From an uncultured Myxococcales bacterium (GTDB lineage Bacteria > Myxococcota_A > Polyangia > Palsa-1104 > JAEUJZ01): a DNA stretch of 43,863 nucleotides. The notes under the pieces are model-generated. The model was not told where the DNA came from and did not search any database. It worked only from the letters and a program-made list of their open reading frames with translations. A program made the translations under genes and the position numbers. The stretch's first letter is position 1. The number at the start of each line of letters is the position of its first letter. Positions 31,953 to 40,314 of the stretch are shown here, in pieces. The stretch is from NCBI GenBank assembly GCA_937868485.1, contig CALMML010000354.1, positions 1 to 43,863 of the forward strand. The letters are read 5' to 3'.

Positions 31953-33398
31953 GTGTGGAGAATCATCGCCACTCATACCCGTGAAGGCCGCGAGATCGCC
32001 CGCAAGGAGATCGACGTTGGCGAGGTGACCATCGGTCGCGACGCCGACCGGGGACTCGTTTTGCAATCCGCGAGCGTGTCCCGCCGTCACTGTAAAATCC
32101 GCGTCGACCATACCGGCGCCACCATCACTGACGAGGGGAGCGCCAACGGTGTCCTCGTCAACGGGGTGCGGATCAACCCAAACACACCGGCGCCGATTGG
32201 CCCAGGCGTCAACGTCGAGATTGCTGAGTTTCGTATCACCGTCGAGCCGATGATGATGCAGCAGCAGCCGATGATGGGCATGCCTGGCATGGCGCCGATG
32301 CAGCAGCCGATGATGGGAATGCCCGGAATGGCTCCCATGCCTGGAATGGCACCGATGCCCGGAATGATGGGGCAGCCGATGCCGGGCATGATGCCGGGGC
32401 AGCCCATGAGCGGAATGCCGATGGGCCCGCCGCAGCCATCGGTTGATCTGGTCCGTCTGATTGCCGAAGGTGGTCAGTTCAACGGACGGATCTTCGATCT
32501 GCCACCGGTGCCAGAGATGACCGTCGGACGCGGCGTTGGCAACGACTTGGTGCTCGATGACCAGTCGATGTCGCGCAAGCACTCGAAGATCAAGCGTCTC
32601 GGCAACGGTCGGATTGAGGTCGAAGATCTCAACTCGTCGAACGGCACCTACGTGAACGGTCGCAAGATCGCCACGGCGCAGTGTGGTCCGGGTGACACGG
32701 TTCGTTTCGGCGAGCTGTCGTTCCGGATCGACGGTGCGGGCGGTGGCAGTCGCGCGGGTCAAGGCATCGAGGGCGCAGGCGGTGCGGTTGCTGCTCCGCA
32801 GTGGGCAAAGCCAGTGTTCTTTTCGCTGGCTGGTGTCACGGCGCTCATCTGGTTGCTGTGGATCGTCAAGCTGGCCAGTCCAAGTGGCGCGTCGAAGGCC
32901 GAAGTCGAAAAAGCGCTCAAGCAGAAAGAAAGCGAAGCTGGCGAGAAGATCTCGGCAGCCAAAGAAGCGCTCGACAAGTCGGACTTTTCGAAGGCCAAGG
33001 ATCTGGCAGAGCAAGGTCTGGAGACGGACCCGGCGAACCTCGACGGCATTCGGATTCGTGCGCAAGCCAGTCGTGCGATCGACGACGAGTCCAAGCATCG
33101 TCAAGGCGTGACCGAGCTGGAAAAGAACAATCCAGACGGCTTTACGGCGGCGCTGCGTATCTACGACTCCATGTCGCTCGATAGCAAGAAGCGGACGGAT
33201 CTTGGCTCGTCGCTGCGCAACAAGCTGATCCCCGGCGGTGAAGAGTTCTGCAGAAAGAAGCTCTATCGCGAGTGCTTCGATGCGCTGTGTGCAGCGGGTC
33301 GGCTCGGTGGTGAAAAGCTCAGCGCGAACACCGTCAAGATGCTCAAGGACGCAGAAAAGCGCGCCAAAGTTCCTGCACCTTGCCCACACGTTAAGTAG
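31953..33398 (+). CDS. Double FHA-domain membrane protein with Met-rich linker and helical repeats
   Basis: This 481-residue protein starts at GTG 31953, 22 bp after the FHA-CpaF stop. FHA1 (about 24-97): IGRD, SVSRRHC, SANGVLVNG. Linker 98-160: 23 Met in about 58 residues, with QQPMMGMPGMAPM-like units. FHA2 (about 175-258): VGRGVGND, SMSRKHS, SSNGTYVNG. One membrane helix (288-306), then a Lys/Glu-rich helical region (313-400) resembling TPR repeats and a C-terminal part with four cysteines. FHA domains bind phosphothreonine proteins, so this looks like a membrane-anchored reader of the kinase branch. Which side of the membrane the helical part is on is unclear. Confidence 0.85.
   Translation: MWRIIATHTREGREIARKEIDVGEVTIGRDADRGLVLQSASVSRRHCKIRVDHTGATITDEGSANGVLVNGVRINPNTPAPIGPGVNVEIAEFRITVEPMMMQQQPMMGMPGMAPMQQPMMGMPGMAPMPGMAPMPGMMGQPMPGMMPGQPMSGMPMGPPQPSVDLVRLIAEGGQFNGRIFDLPPVPEMTVGRGVGNDLVLDDQSMSRKHSKIKRLGNGRIEVEDLNSSNGTYVNGRKIATAQCGPGDTVRFGELSFRIDGAGGGSRAGQGIEGAGGAVAAPQWAKPVFFSLAGVTALIWLLWIVKLASPSGASKAEVEKALKQKESEAGEKISAAKEALDKSDFSKAKDLAEQGLETDPANLDGIRIRAQASRAIDDESKHRQGVTELEKNNPDGFTAALRIYDSMSLDSKKRTDLGSSLRNKLIPGGEEFCRKKLYRECFDALCAAGRLGGEKLSANTVKMLKDAEKRAKVPAPCPHVK
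32245..32425 (+). repeat. Coding repeats for a Met/Pro/Gly linker
   Basis: Short units such as CCGATGATGGGCATGCC and GGAATGGCACCGATGCC recur imperfectly and encode PMMGMPGMAPM-type sequence between the two FHA domains. Confidence 0.8.
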
Positions 33399-33422
33399 TC
33401 GCGCTATACATTCCGCCTCCCC

Positions 33423-34397
33423 ATGTCATTTTTCGAGTCAGTACGTCTGGCGCTTGCGCGTCATCCCGTCGGTGTTCATTCGCTGAATCAGGCTGCCACA
33501 GCGGCAGAGCTGGTGAGCGCAGAGCAGCGCGTCGGTATCTTTCCTTCAGACGACTATCGTGAGTTTCTGTCGACGTGGAACGGCGGCTCAATGTTCCACG
33601 AGTCGATCACGCTGTGTCCGGCTACGGCACTGGTTCGTCGCAGTCCTGATCGGCTGCTCATCGGCGAGTGCAGCGATGGACTGCTGTTCCTGGACGCACA
33701 AGGTCGCGTGCGGGTGATGGACGAAGAAGAGCCCGATCCGCTGACGGTCGGAAGCGACTTTGCGACGTGGCTGGATGTCGTGATGGCTCGCGAGGCACTG
33801 CTCATCGATCGGGATGGTGAGTTTCGTGATGTCTTCGACGAAGAAGATGGCGTGCTGAAGCTGGAAGTCCGGCGCAAGCGTGCGCAGCTTGGACGCAAGC
33901 GCGATCGCGGTGCCGCACTGTATTCGCTGGAACTCGCTGAGCTGGCGCTCGAAGACGGTGACGACGAGCAGGCGAAGCTGCTGCTCACGGAGTCCGTCGA
34001 GCGCGATCCGCAGACTGGTCCGGCCTGGGAGCTGCTTGCTGCGCTGTATCGTCAGGCGGGAGAGCTGGAGTTGGCTCACGATGCCTATCTGCGTGCAGCC
34101 TCGGCGACTCCGTCTGAAACGCTTCGCGCGATGCGTCTGCTTGAGGCCGCGCAGCTTCAGCCCATTCATGCGCCAGCTCTCGTCGAAGCCGCAGCGATGG
34201 CCGATCCAGATCTGGCGAGCCGCTTGCTGACCCAAGCGCGAGAGCGTCTGGCCGCACACGATGTCGAAGAAGCCAGGCAGATTCAGAACAAGCTCCAGCT
34301 TCTTGTGAGCCACCGACAGCTACCCGACGACGTGGAGCCTGAGCTGGAGCGAATCGAAAAAGACCTGCGCTCTCGTGATGCACTGCGCGTGCTCTGA
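33423..34397 (+). CDS. SMI1/KNR4-like domain protein with TPR-type helices
   Basis: The 324-residue protein has an N-terminal SMI1/KNR4-like part (about 20-125): AAELVSAEQRVGIFPSDDYREFLSTWNGGSMF, then LLIGECSDGLLFLD, and ATWLDVVM. The C-terminal part (about 155-310) is helical with TPR character: LAELALEDGDDEQAKLLLTESVERDP, GPAWELLAALYRQAGELELAHDAYLRA. SMI1/KNR4 domains act as adaptors and are often found in toxin-immunity contexts, but no toxin gene is beside it. It lies 24 bp downstream of the double-FHA gene. Confidence 0.82.
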   Translation: MSFFESVRLALARHPVGVHSLNQAATAAELVSAEQRVGIFPSDDYREFLSTWNGGSMFHESITLCPATALVRRSPDRLLIGECSDGLLFLDAQGRVRVMDEEEPDPLTVGSDFATWLDVVMAREALLIDRDGEFRDVFDEEDGVLKLEVRRKRAQLGRKRDRGAALYSLELAELALEDGDDEQAKLLLTESVERDPQTGPAWELLAALYRQAGELELAHDAYLRAASATPSETLRAMRLLEAAQLQPIHAPALVEAAAMADPDLASRLLTQARERLAAHDVEEARQIQNKLQLLVSHRQLPDDVEPELERIEKDLRSRDALRVL

Positions 34398-34403
34398 GCG
34401 ACG

Positions 34404-35225
34404 ATGACGGATCGCGGCGTCTATTCATCGCGCGCCGGACGACTGCTGCATCACGCCTCACTGCTTGTGTGTGCGGTGGGACTGGCTGGGTGGATTTTCC
34501 ACATCGTTTCGCCGCTGTGGTTTCTGCTCAGCCTGGTGCTTCGCTTCTTGGTGATTGCGCTCGGGAGCTTCTCTGCTGCGTCGGGTGTGTTTGGACGCGT
34601 GCTGCTGCGTGGTCCGACGGATAGACCGCTGCTGGCGCTGACGTTCGACGACGGGCCCGATCCCGATACCACGCCACAAGTGCTGGCGCTGCTGGCTGCG
34701 CACAATGCGCGTGCGACGTTCTTCGTCATTGGTGAGCGAGCGGTCCGACATCCCGCGCTGATTGCGCAGCTGGTGGCCGCAGGTCATCAGGTCGAAAATC
34801 ACTCGCATCGTCACTCGTGGGCGACGGCGTTTGGTCCCGTGTCACGCTTGGTTTCGGACTTTTCTTCGGCGCAAGCGAGCGTCGTGTCTGCCGGTGCGCG
34901 TGCGCCACGCTTTTTCCGTGCGCCGATCGGGATTTTGTCACCGCCCATTGTCGAGGCTGCGCGCAAGCTGAACCTTCAGCTCGTCGGCTGGTCGGCCAAA
35001 GCGCGCGATGGCTGGGAAAGCACCACGGTGAGCGCGGCCCTTGCGCGTCTGCTTTCGTCGCTAGAGCCCGGTGCGATCTTGCTGCTTCACGACGGAGGTG
35101 AGCAGCTGTCGTCTCGCGCTGCCAACCGACCGACGATTGCGCCCCAGGTGCTCGCGCAGCTGTTGCCTCAGATGGAAGCGCGCGGCTTACAGTCGGTGAC
35201 GCTCAGCGAGCTGCTGCGCGAGTAG
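34404..35225 (+). CDS. Polysaccharide deacetylase (NodB family), membrane-anchored
   Basis: The 273-residue protein begins 6 bp after the SMI1 gene. An N-terminal hydrophobic region (18-60) holds one or two membrane helices. The NodB domain has motif 1 TFDDGPD (80-86), motif 2 NHSHRH (132-137) with metal ligands His133 and His137, motif 3 FFRAPIG (170-176) and a late LLHDGG (228-233). These are the residues of metal-dependent carbohydrate esterase family 4. The likely substrate is peptidoglycan or another N-acetylated envelope or exo-polysaccharide. Last gene in the FHA-containing run, and it converges with the peptidase gene 11 bp downstream. Confidence 0.9.
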   Translation: MTDRGVYSSRAGRLLHHASLLVCAVGLAGWIFHIVSPLWFLLSLVLRFLVIALGSFSAASGVFGRVLLRGPTDRPLLALTFDDGPDPDTTPQVLALLAAHNARATFFVIGERAVRHPALIAQLVAAGHQVENHSHRHSWATAFGPVSRLVSDFSSAQASVVSAGARAPRFFRAPIGILSPPIVEAARKLNLQLVGWSAKARDGWESTTVSAALARLLSSLEPGAILLLHDGGEQLSSRAANRPTIAPQVLAQLLPQMEARGLQSVTLSELLRE

Positions 35226-35236
35226 CCGTCATCGCG

Positions 35237-36856
35237 TCATCGTCCACTCAGCAGCGAGCACGCGCGGGTGGCTTGATCCAGACGCGGACTTTTGTGCTGC
35301 TCGTAAATCGCTTTCAGACCGCAGTGGACGTTCGGATCGAAGGGACTTGTGGCCATGGCGCTATCCAGCGCTGTTTCGGCCTTCGGAAGGTCGCCCTTGC
35401 GCAAATACGCACTGCCCAGCGCCGCTTGGAGCCCAGCCCAGTCTGGATACTGCTCGCTGGCTGGCTCTAGCGCCAAAATGGCCCGTTCTGGGTCGTTTAG
35501 GTCCAAATACGTCCGTCCAAGCTTCAGACCGACCAGCGGATGCGGGGAACCGGCCTGACTTGCCGCTTTTTCGTACTCAAACGCCGCCGCATGTAGGCGT
35601 CCACGCGCACGCAGCAGCCCTCCGAGTCGCACATAGCCGCGCACCTTTGGATCGCTAATGTCACCGGACTCATCGTCTTCGCTCGTCGCTGCTTTGCTTC
35701 CAGTTGGCTTGCGAAAGCGGAGCTTTTCCGCAAATGGACCGATCTTGCTCTTCGGCTTTCGTCCTCGCAGCGCGCTTCGCCAGGCACGATCCAGCTCGTC
35801 GAAGGACACACCGAACGCTGTCTGCATCGCTTTGGACTCCGGCAGACCGTCGGACAGCGACTTGATGAGCGCCCGCAGCCCCGCATAGCCCGCTCGACCG
35901 TAGAGGTATTCGATGAACGTGTAGACCTCCGCAAACGCAAGCGCCGTGTCTTCCTGCGACGGAAGCTTCGCCATCGACGGTGACATTTTTTCAAACGAGA
36001 TCAGCCGTCGCTTCTGCACCGCCGTCGACAAGAGCTGTTCCATGGCCGGACTCAAGCTACCACCCGCCGGACCGCGCCAGCGTCGCTCCTCGAACTTGGC
36101 CAGCCCTTCGTGAATCCACAGTGGCACCAGACCGCGTCCCGCCCTCGACACGATGTAGTGCGTGTATTCGTGCGTCAGCGTATCGAGCCACGGATAGCCA
36201 CGCAGCAGCGCTTTGGGTGACACGATCATCAGTCGATTCCACTTACACAGCGCGATCGTTCCTGAGGTCTCGATTTCCTTGAGCGTCAGCGTCGACACTC
36301 GCGCCAGATCGGCAATCTCTTCGTAGATCTCGACGCGAATCGGCTTGGTCGGTGCGGCAGCCTCGGGATCGCTGCTGTCACCGAAGTCTTGAGCCAGCGC
36401 CGACCACGCTTTGTCGAGCGCTGCACTGGCATACGGAACCAGCACTTCGTCTTTTCCTCGACGATAACGGAACACAAAGTGCCCGCTCGACGAGGTCTTT
36501 TCTTCCATGCCTCGCGTCGCATCTGCCGTCGCTGTTGCCAGATCGAGCATCGCACGACCTTCGTTTTGCTCGGCGGGATGCAGTCGCGGATCCGTCAGCG
36601 CTTTGCGCAGCACTTTGGCCGCTTCTTCGTAGTTTCCAAGCTGAAACTGGATCTCGCCGCGCAGAAGCTGGACCGACGAATCAGTACTGCGCGTGGCTTC
36701 CAGCTGACGAAGCGCAGCGTCGGCCTCTTCGATTCGACTCTCGAACAGCAGCCGACTGACCCGACTCAGCGACGGATCCAGGGGACGTGCTGAGACCGCC
36801 TCGACGCCCAGCAGCCAGCCGAGCATCACACACAGGAAAAGACGAGCGAACCTCAC
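35237..36856 (-). CDS. TPR protein with peptidase MA-like (gluzincin) domain
   Basis: GTG 36856 overlaps the stop of the DUF4175 gene by 4 bp (GTGA). The product has 539 residues. The N-terminus (MRFARLFLCVMLGWLLGVEAVSA) is a signal peptide. Helical repeats at about 30-115 are followed by a peptidase MA-type domain (about 125-345) with the zinc motif HEYTH (229-233) and downstream WIHEGLAKFEE, whose Glu250 could be the third ligand. A spacer (350-400) leads to TPR-like helices (about 400-535) including PLVGLKLGRTYLDLNDPERAILALEP. It probably acts in the periplasm. The substrate is unknown. Confidence 0.86.
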   Translation of the reverse strand: MRFARLFLCVMLGWLLGVEAVSARPLDPSLSRVSRLLFESRIEEADAALRQLEATRSTDSSVQLLRGEIQFQLGNYEEAAKVLRKALTDPRLHPAEQNEGRAMLDLATATADATRGMEEKTSSSGHFVFRYRRGKDEVLVPYASAALDKAWSALAQDFGDSSDPEAAAPTKPIRVEIYEEIADLARVSTLTLKEIETSGTIALCKWNRLMIVSPKALLRGYPWLDTLTHEYTHYIVSRAGRGLVPLWIHEGLAKFEERRWRGPAGGSLSPAMEQLLSTAVQKRRLISFEKMSPSMAKLPSQEDTALAFAEVYTFIEYLYGRAGYAGLRALIKSLSDGLPESKAMQTAFGVSFDELDRAWRSALRGRKPKSKIGPFAEKLRFRKPTGSKAATSEDDESGDISDPKVRGYVRLGGLLRARGRLHAAAFEYEKAASQAGSPHPLVGLKLGRTYLDLNDPERAILALEPASEQYPDWAGLQAALGSAYLRKGDLPKAETALDSAMATSPFDPNVHCGLKAIYEQHKSPRLDQATRACSLLSGR

Positions 36857-39800
36857 TGGATCAGCTCCTCGTAATAGCGACGGACTTGCTCGCGATATTC
36901 CACTGGCGGCTCTCGCTTGGCTGCGTCGAGGATGTCTTTGCGGAACTCCTTCGGCGGACGATATTCATCCGCGCCAGGAATTTTGATCGGCTCACGCTCG
37001 GACTTCATGCCCATTCCGTCGCTGTGCGGTCTTCGCGCGTTCTGCATTTCCTTGCGAAGCTGCGACAGCTGATCCATCGCTTGGCCTTGCGCCGACGCTG
37101 CACTACGCGGAAGCAGCCGCTTGAGATCGCCTTCCGCCTGCTCCATAAACGAACCGGCTTTCTTTAACACCGACTGCGCATCGTCGCTCAGCCGCTCCAG
37201 CTGCGGCGCATCTTTGGTTTCTTTGGCTCGCTTTTGAAGCTCTTTCAAAAACTCACCGCTGCGTCGACGAAGCTGCTCTTGACCGGATCGCAGCTCGCTC
37301 AGCTGCTTTCGCTCACTCGGGTTCATCAGGTCTTCGGGACGGGGCAGGGCGCGATCCAGCTCACTGGCCATCTCGTGCGCGATCGCTTTGCCTTGCTCTG
37401 CCTTGCTGCGTGACTTCGCCAGTCGCTGACGCTGACCCCAGCGCGCCGCTTGTTCTTCGCCGCGTAGCTCTTCTTCGATCCGTCCGAGCGACTGCTCTGC
37501 TTCTTGCGCCATCGCCTTGGCTTCTTCCAGATCGCCTTGATCCAGCATCCGCAGCACATCGTCGAGCCGCTGCTGCACTTTGGCCATCTCGTCGGTGCCC
37601 CACGGACCGAGCGGATCAACATCCACATCGTCGAGCAGCCGTCGCAGCTTTTGAATGTCCGGCAGCAGCCGTCGTGACAGCGAGTCGGTTCGATCGCGCA
37701 GAAGCTGCCGCGCCCGCGCACTCGCACTCTGACGGACTTCCTCGGTTCGCTGACGAAGCTGCTGCTGATCGTGGTTCAGATCCGCGAGCTGATTTTCCAG
37801 CTCAGCCAGCGCTTTGTCCTCGGCACTGAAGCGCTCGCGACGATACCCTTGCAGGCTCTGTTCCATGCCGCGCACCAGCTGATCGAGCGACTGGGACATC
37901 CGCTCCAGCTCCTCTTGCGCGTGCTGAAGATCGCCTTTTTGCAGCATGTCGCGCAGCTTGTCGATGCGGCTCTGCATGTCGCTGTGACCCATCGACTCAC
38001 GGTTCATGAACTCGTCGGGCACTTCGTCGGACAGCGCTCGAGCTTTTTCCGAAAGCTCGGCAATCCGTCGCTCAAACGCGCGCAGCTCTCGCTCGATTTC
38101 TCGACGGAGCGCATCGCTTGGATGCTTCTTGTGTTCCGCCAAAAGCTGCCGCATCCGATCGCGAAGCTGCGTCATCTCGTCGCCGATCGAGAGCAGCTCT
38201 TCCAGTCGCTGTCGCCCAATCAGATCGTCGAGCAGCAGCACATCGCGCTCTAGCTCGACGATGTGACGATCGTTGTGCGTATACACTTCACGTCCGAAGC
38301 TGCGCGACGGACGCTGACCGGCTTTCGCCAAGGCTTTGCGCAGATCCTGATGCAGCGCCGCTTCTTCCTGATTCAGCTTGCCGATGCGATCCGCGATCTC
38401 TTGCAGCGCCGCCTGAAGATCCTTGGCGGGCCGTTCCCCTTTGGCCGAGTCTTGCTGCACCCGACCGATCAGCAAGAGCAGCGTCTCACTTTTGCGATGA
38501 ACCGCCTGCGCGCGATCGGCTCCTTCGCTACTAAGCTCCGACGAGTCTTTCCCAAGCGCACGCTCGACATCGATGCGATCGGCCAGAAGCTGCACCGACT
38601 GTTCCCGAAGCTGCGCTTGGCTTGCCAGCAGTGCTTCCTGACGCTGACGCGGACTTTGGATAAACAGCGCATATTCCCGAGATCGTCCAATGCCCGGTCC
38701 GCTGACGTTGTTTTGATCTTTGGCCTCGGCAAAGTAGGTCACGCGAACGCCCGGCTGAAGCTCTAGCTCGCTTAGGTCCCACTCGATCTTCGCTGCCAGG
38801 TTGCGCGGCACCGTCGGTGCATGGATCGCACTCTTGTGTCCCGTTTTGTCATCGGACTTCGCTTCTGTCGTCGCAGAACGCAGTCGTCTTCGTCGCTCTG
38901 GACCGCTTCCGATGCGATACACCAAGTCGATATCGCCGAGCCCAAAGTCATCTTCGGCGCTGTAGGCCAGCTCAATTCGCCGCGTCGATGTCACCTCAAG
39001 CTCCGTCGCTGGTGCAAACAGATCGATCCGCGGTGGATGATCCGTCTCGACGGAGATTCGATGACTTTGCCCTTCCCGCAGCAGCGCTTTGTGTCCGTTT
39101 TTGATCACAAAGTAGTAGCTGCCCGGCTTTTGCACCGTCAGGCTCGCCGACAGAAGCGGCAGCGGAGAATCTTGTCCGCCTTTGGGCTTGCCGACCTGCA
39201 CCGGCTGCGTCGATTCGCCCGCTTCGCCGCTCAGCACAAGCTGCGCACGCTCGACGGGAACCAGCGCCCACGCTTCGATCCGAACCTGCGTTCCCGGCAG
39301 CGCCATGATGTCTCCCGTCGAGCCAGGAATCGTGCGCTGCTGAAGACCCGTGTATTTCGGATAGACGAGCAAGAGCCGAATGTCACCGAGCAGCGGCTCA
39401 CTCGCTACCGTCACAGGCTCCGGCGGGGACAGCGTCATCACACTGTGAAGCCCTTTTCCGAGCGGAAGCCAGCCAACGCTCGTCGCAAACGTACCAAACA
39501 GCAGCAGCAGCATTCCCGTCGCAGCGGCTTGACGAACCGGCCACTCATCGACCAGCGCTTGAGGCTGAACCGTCTCCAGCGCTGCCACCGTTCGCGACGT
39601 CAGCTCGTGAATCAGCGCTCGCTCGGGCCCTCGTCCCACTTCTCGATTCAGCTCGACGGCAGATAGCAGCTCCGAGCGCAGGTCCGGCAGCTTCGCTCCG
39701 ACGAACCGAGCCATCGCATCGCGACTGGTGCGTCCTTTGGTCAGACGAACTTGCACAATTCCCAGCGCGACCAGGCTCAGCAGCGAATACATTCCGACGA

Positions 39801-40041
39801 GAGGCAGCCAAAACCAGCTCGGTCCCAGCTTCGCAGCCAAGGTCAGCAGCACCGCGCCACAGACGGACGTTGCTTGCAGCCACAGCAGCAGCCCGCGCAG
39901 TTTTTCCCGTCGCAGAAGCCGCGAACGAACCTGCTCAAGATAGGCGAAAAGCTGCTCAATCGGCGGACGCTCGACGGGAGCAGACGAGCTCACAGCCCGG
40001 CGCGTTTCCATCACCGGCTGTGAGTCGAACGCTTGCGACAT
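36853..40041 (-). CDS. Large DUF4175-type membrane and coiled-coil protein
   Basis: From ATG 40041 the protein has 1062 residues. N-terminal membrane helices (LWLQATSVCGAVLLTLAAK, WLPLVGMYSLLSLVALGI and AATGMLLLLFGTFATSVGWLP) are followed by a beta-rich extracytoplasmic part with YPKYTGLQQRTIPG and YSAEDDFGLGDIDLVY, features of DUF4175 proteins. After residue about 440 the protein is an almost unbroken charged coiled coil of several hundred residues (Gln/Glu/Arg/Leu-rich). A short C-terminus ends REQVRRYYEELIQ. It may span the periplasm. It is translationally coupled to the TPR/peptidase gene, suggesting that the two act together. Confidence 0.85.
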   Translation of the reverse strand: MSQAFDSQPVMETRRAVSSSAPVERPPIEQLFAYLEQVRSRLLRREKLRGLLLWLQATSVCGAVLLTLAAKLGPSWFWLPLVGMYSLLSLVALGIVQVRLTKGRTSRDAMARFVGAKLPDLRSELLSAVELNREVGRGPERALIHELTSRTVAALETVQPQALVDEWPVRQAAATGMLLLLFGTFATSVGWLPLGKGLHSVMTLSPPEPVTVASEPLLGDIRLLLVYPKYTGLQQRTIPGSTGDIMALPGTQVRIEAWALVPVERAQLVLSGEAGESTQPVQVGKPKGGQDSPLPLLSASLTVQKPGSYYFVIKNGHKALLREGQSHRISVETDHPPRIDLFAPATELEVTSTRRIELAYSAEDDFGLGDIDLVYRIGSGPERRRRLRSATTEAKSDDKTGHKSAIHAPTVPRNLAAKIEWDLSELELQPGVRVTYFAEAKDQNNVSGPGIGRSREYALFIQSPRQRQEALLASQAQLREQSVQLLADRIDVERALGKDSSELSSEGADRAQAVHRKSETLLLLIGRVQQDSAKGERPAKDLQAALQEIADRIGKLNQEEAALHQDLRKALAKAGQRPSRSFGREVYTHNDRHIVELERDVLLLDDLIGRQRLEELLSIGDEMTQLRDRMRQLLAEHKKHPSDALRREIERELRAFERRIAELSEKARALSDEVPDEFMNRESMGHSDMQSRIDKLRDMLQKGDLQHAQEELERMSQSLDQLVRGMEQSLQGYRRERFSAEDKALAELENQLADLNHDQQQLRQRTEEVRQSASARARQLLRDRTDSLSRRLLPDIQKLRRLLDDVDVDPLGPWGTDEMAKVQQRLDDVLRMLDQGDLEEAKAMAQEAEQSLGRIEEELRGEEQAARWGQRQRLAKSRSKAEQGKAIAHEMASELDRALPRPEDLMNPSERKQLSELRSGQEQLRRRSGEFLKELQKRAKETKDAPQLERLSDDAQSVLKKAGSFMEQAEGDLKRLLPRSAASAQGQAMDQLSQLRKEMQNARRPHSDGMGMKSEREPIKIPGADEYRPPKEFRKDILDAAKREPPVEYREQVRRYYEELIQ

Positions 40042-40260
40042 GTCGCCATTATTCCCAATATTCAGTCGGAAGGCCAGTCGGAACACTGGCGCAAGCCGTC
40101 GACAACTTCCGCGCTGGCGCACAGACTGGCTGCGTGGTCGAACCGGATTCGCACGACCGAATGGCTATCCGCCAAAGCTGTCTTGTTGCGCGAGTGACTC
40201 GGCAATGCGCCAATCCAGATTCCGCAAACGACAGCGAAATGGCTGATGAAGTTCGTAGGC

Positions 40261-40289
40261 TTGGGAACGTCAGCGTTGCTTCTTATGAT
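40261..40289 (+). promoter_or_regulatory. Sigma70-type promoter of the pseudokinase gene
   Basis: TTGGGA (40261-40266) and TATGAT (40284-40289) stand 17 bp apart, and an AT-rich stretch follows to ATG 40315, giving a leader of about 20 nt. This is the best promoter match in the window. Confidence 0.45.
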
Positions 40290-40314
40290 TTTTTAAAGTA
40301 ATTTTTAATACAAT

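Noticed and set aside
31938-33389. Minus-strand frame of 483 codons
   Set aside because: It is antisense to the double-FHA gene and rich in His/Arg with no domain; the plus-strand frame has clear FHA motifs.
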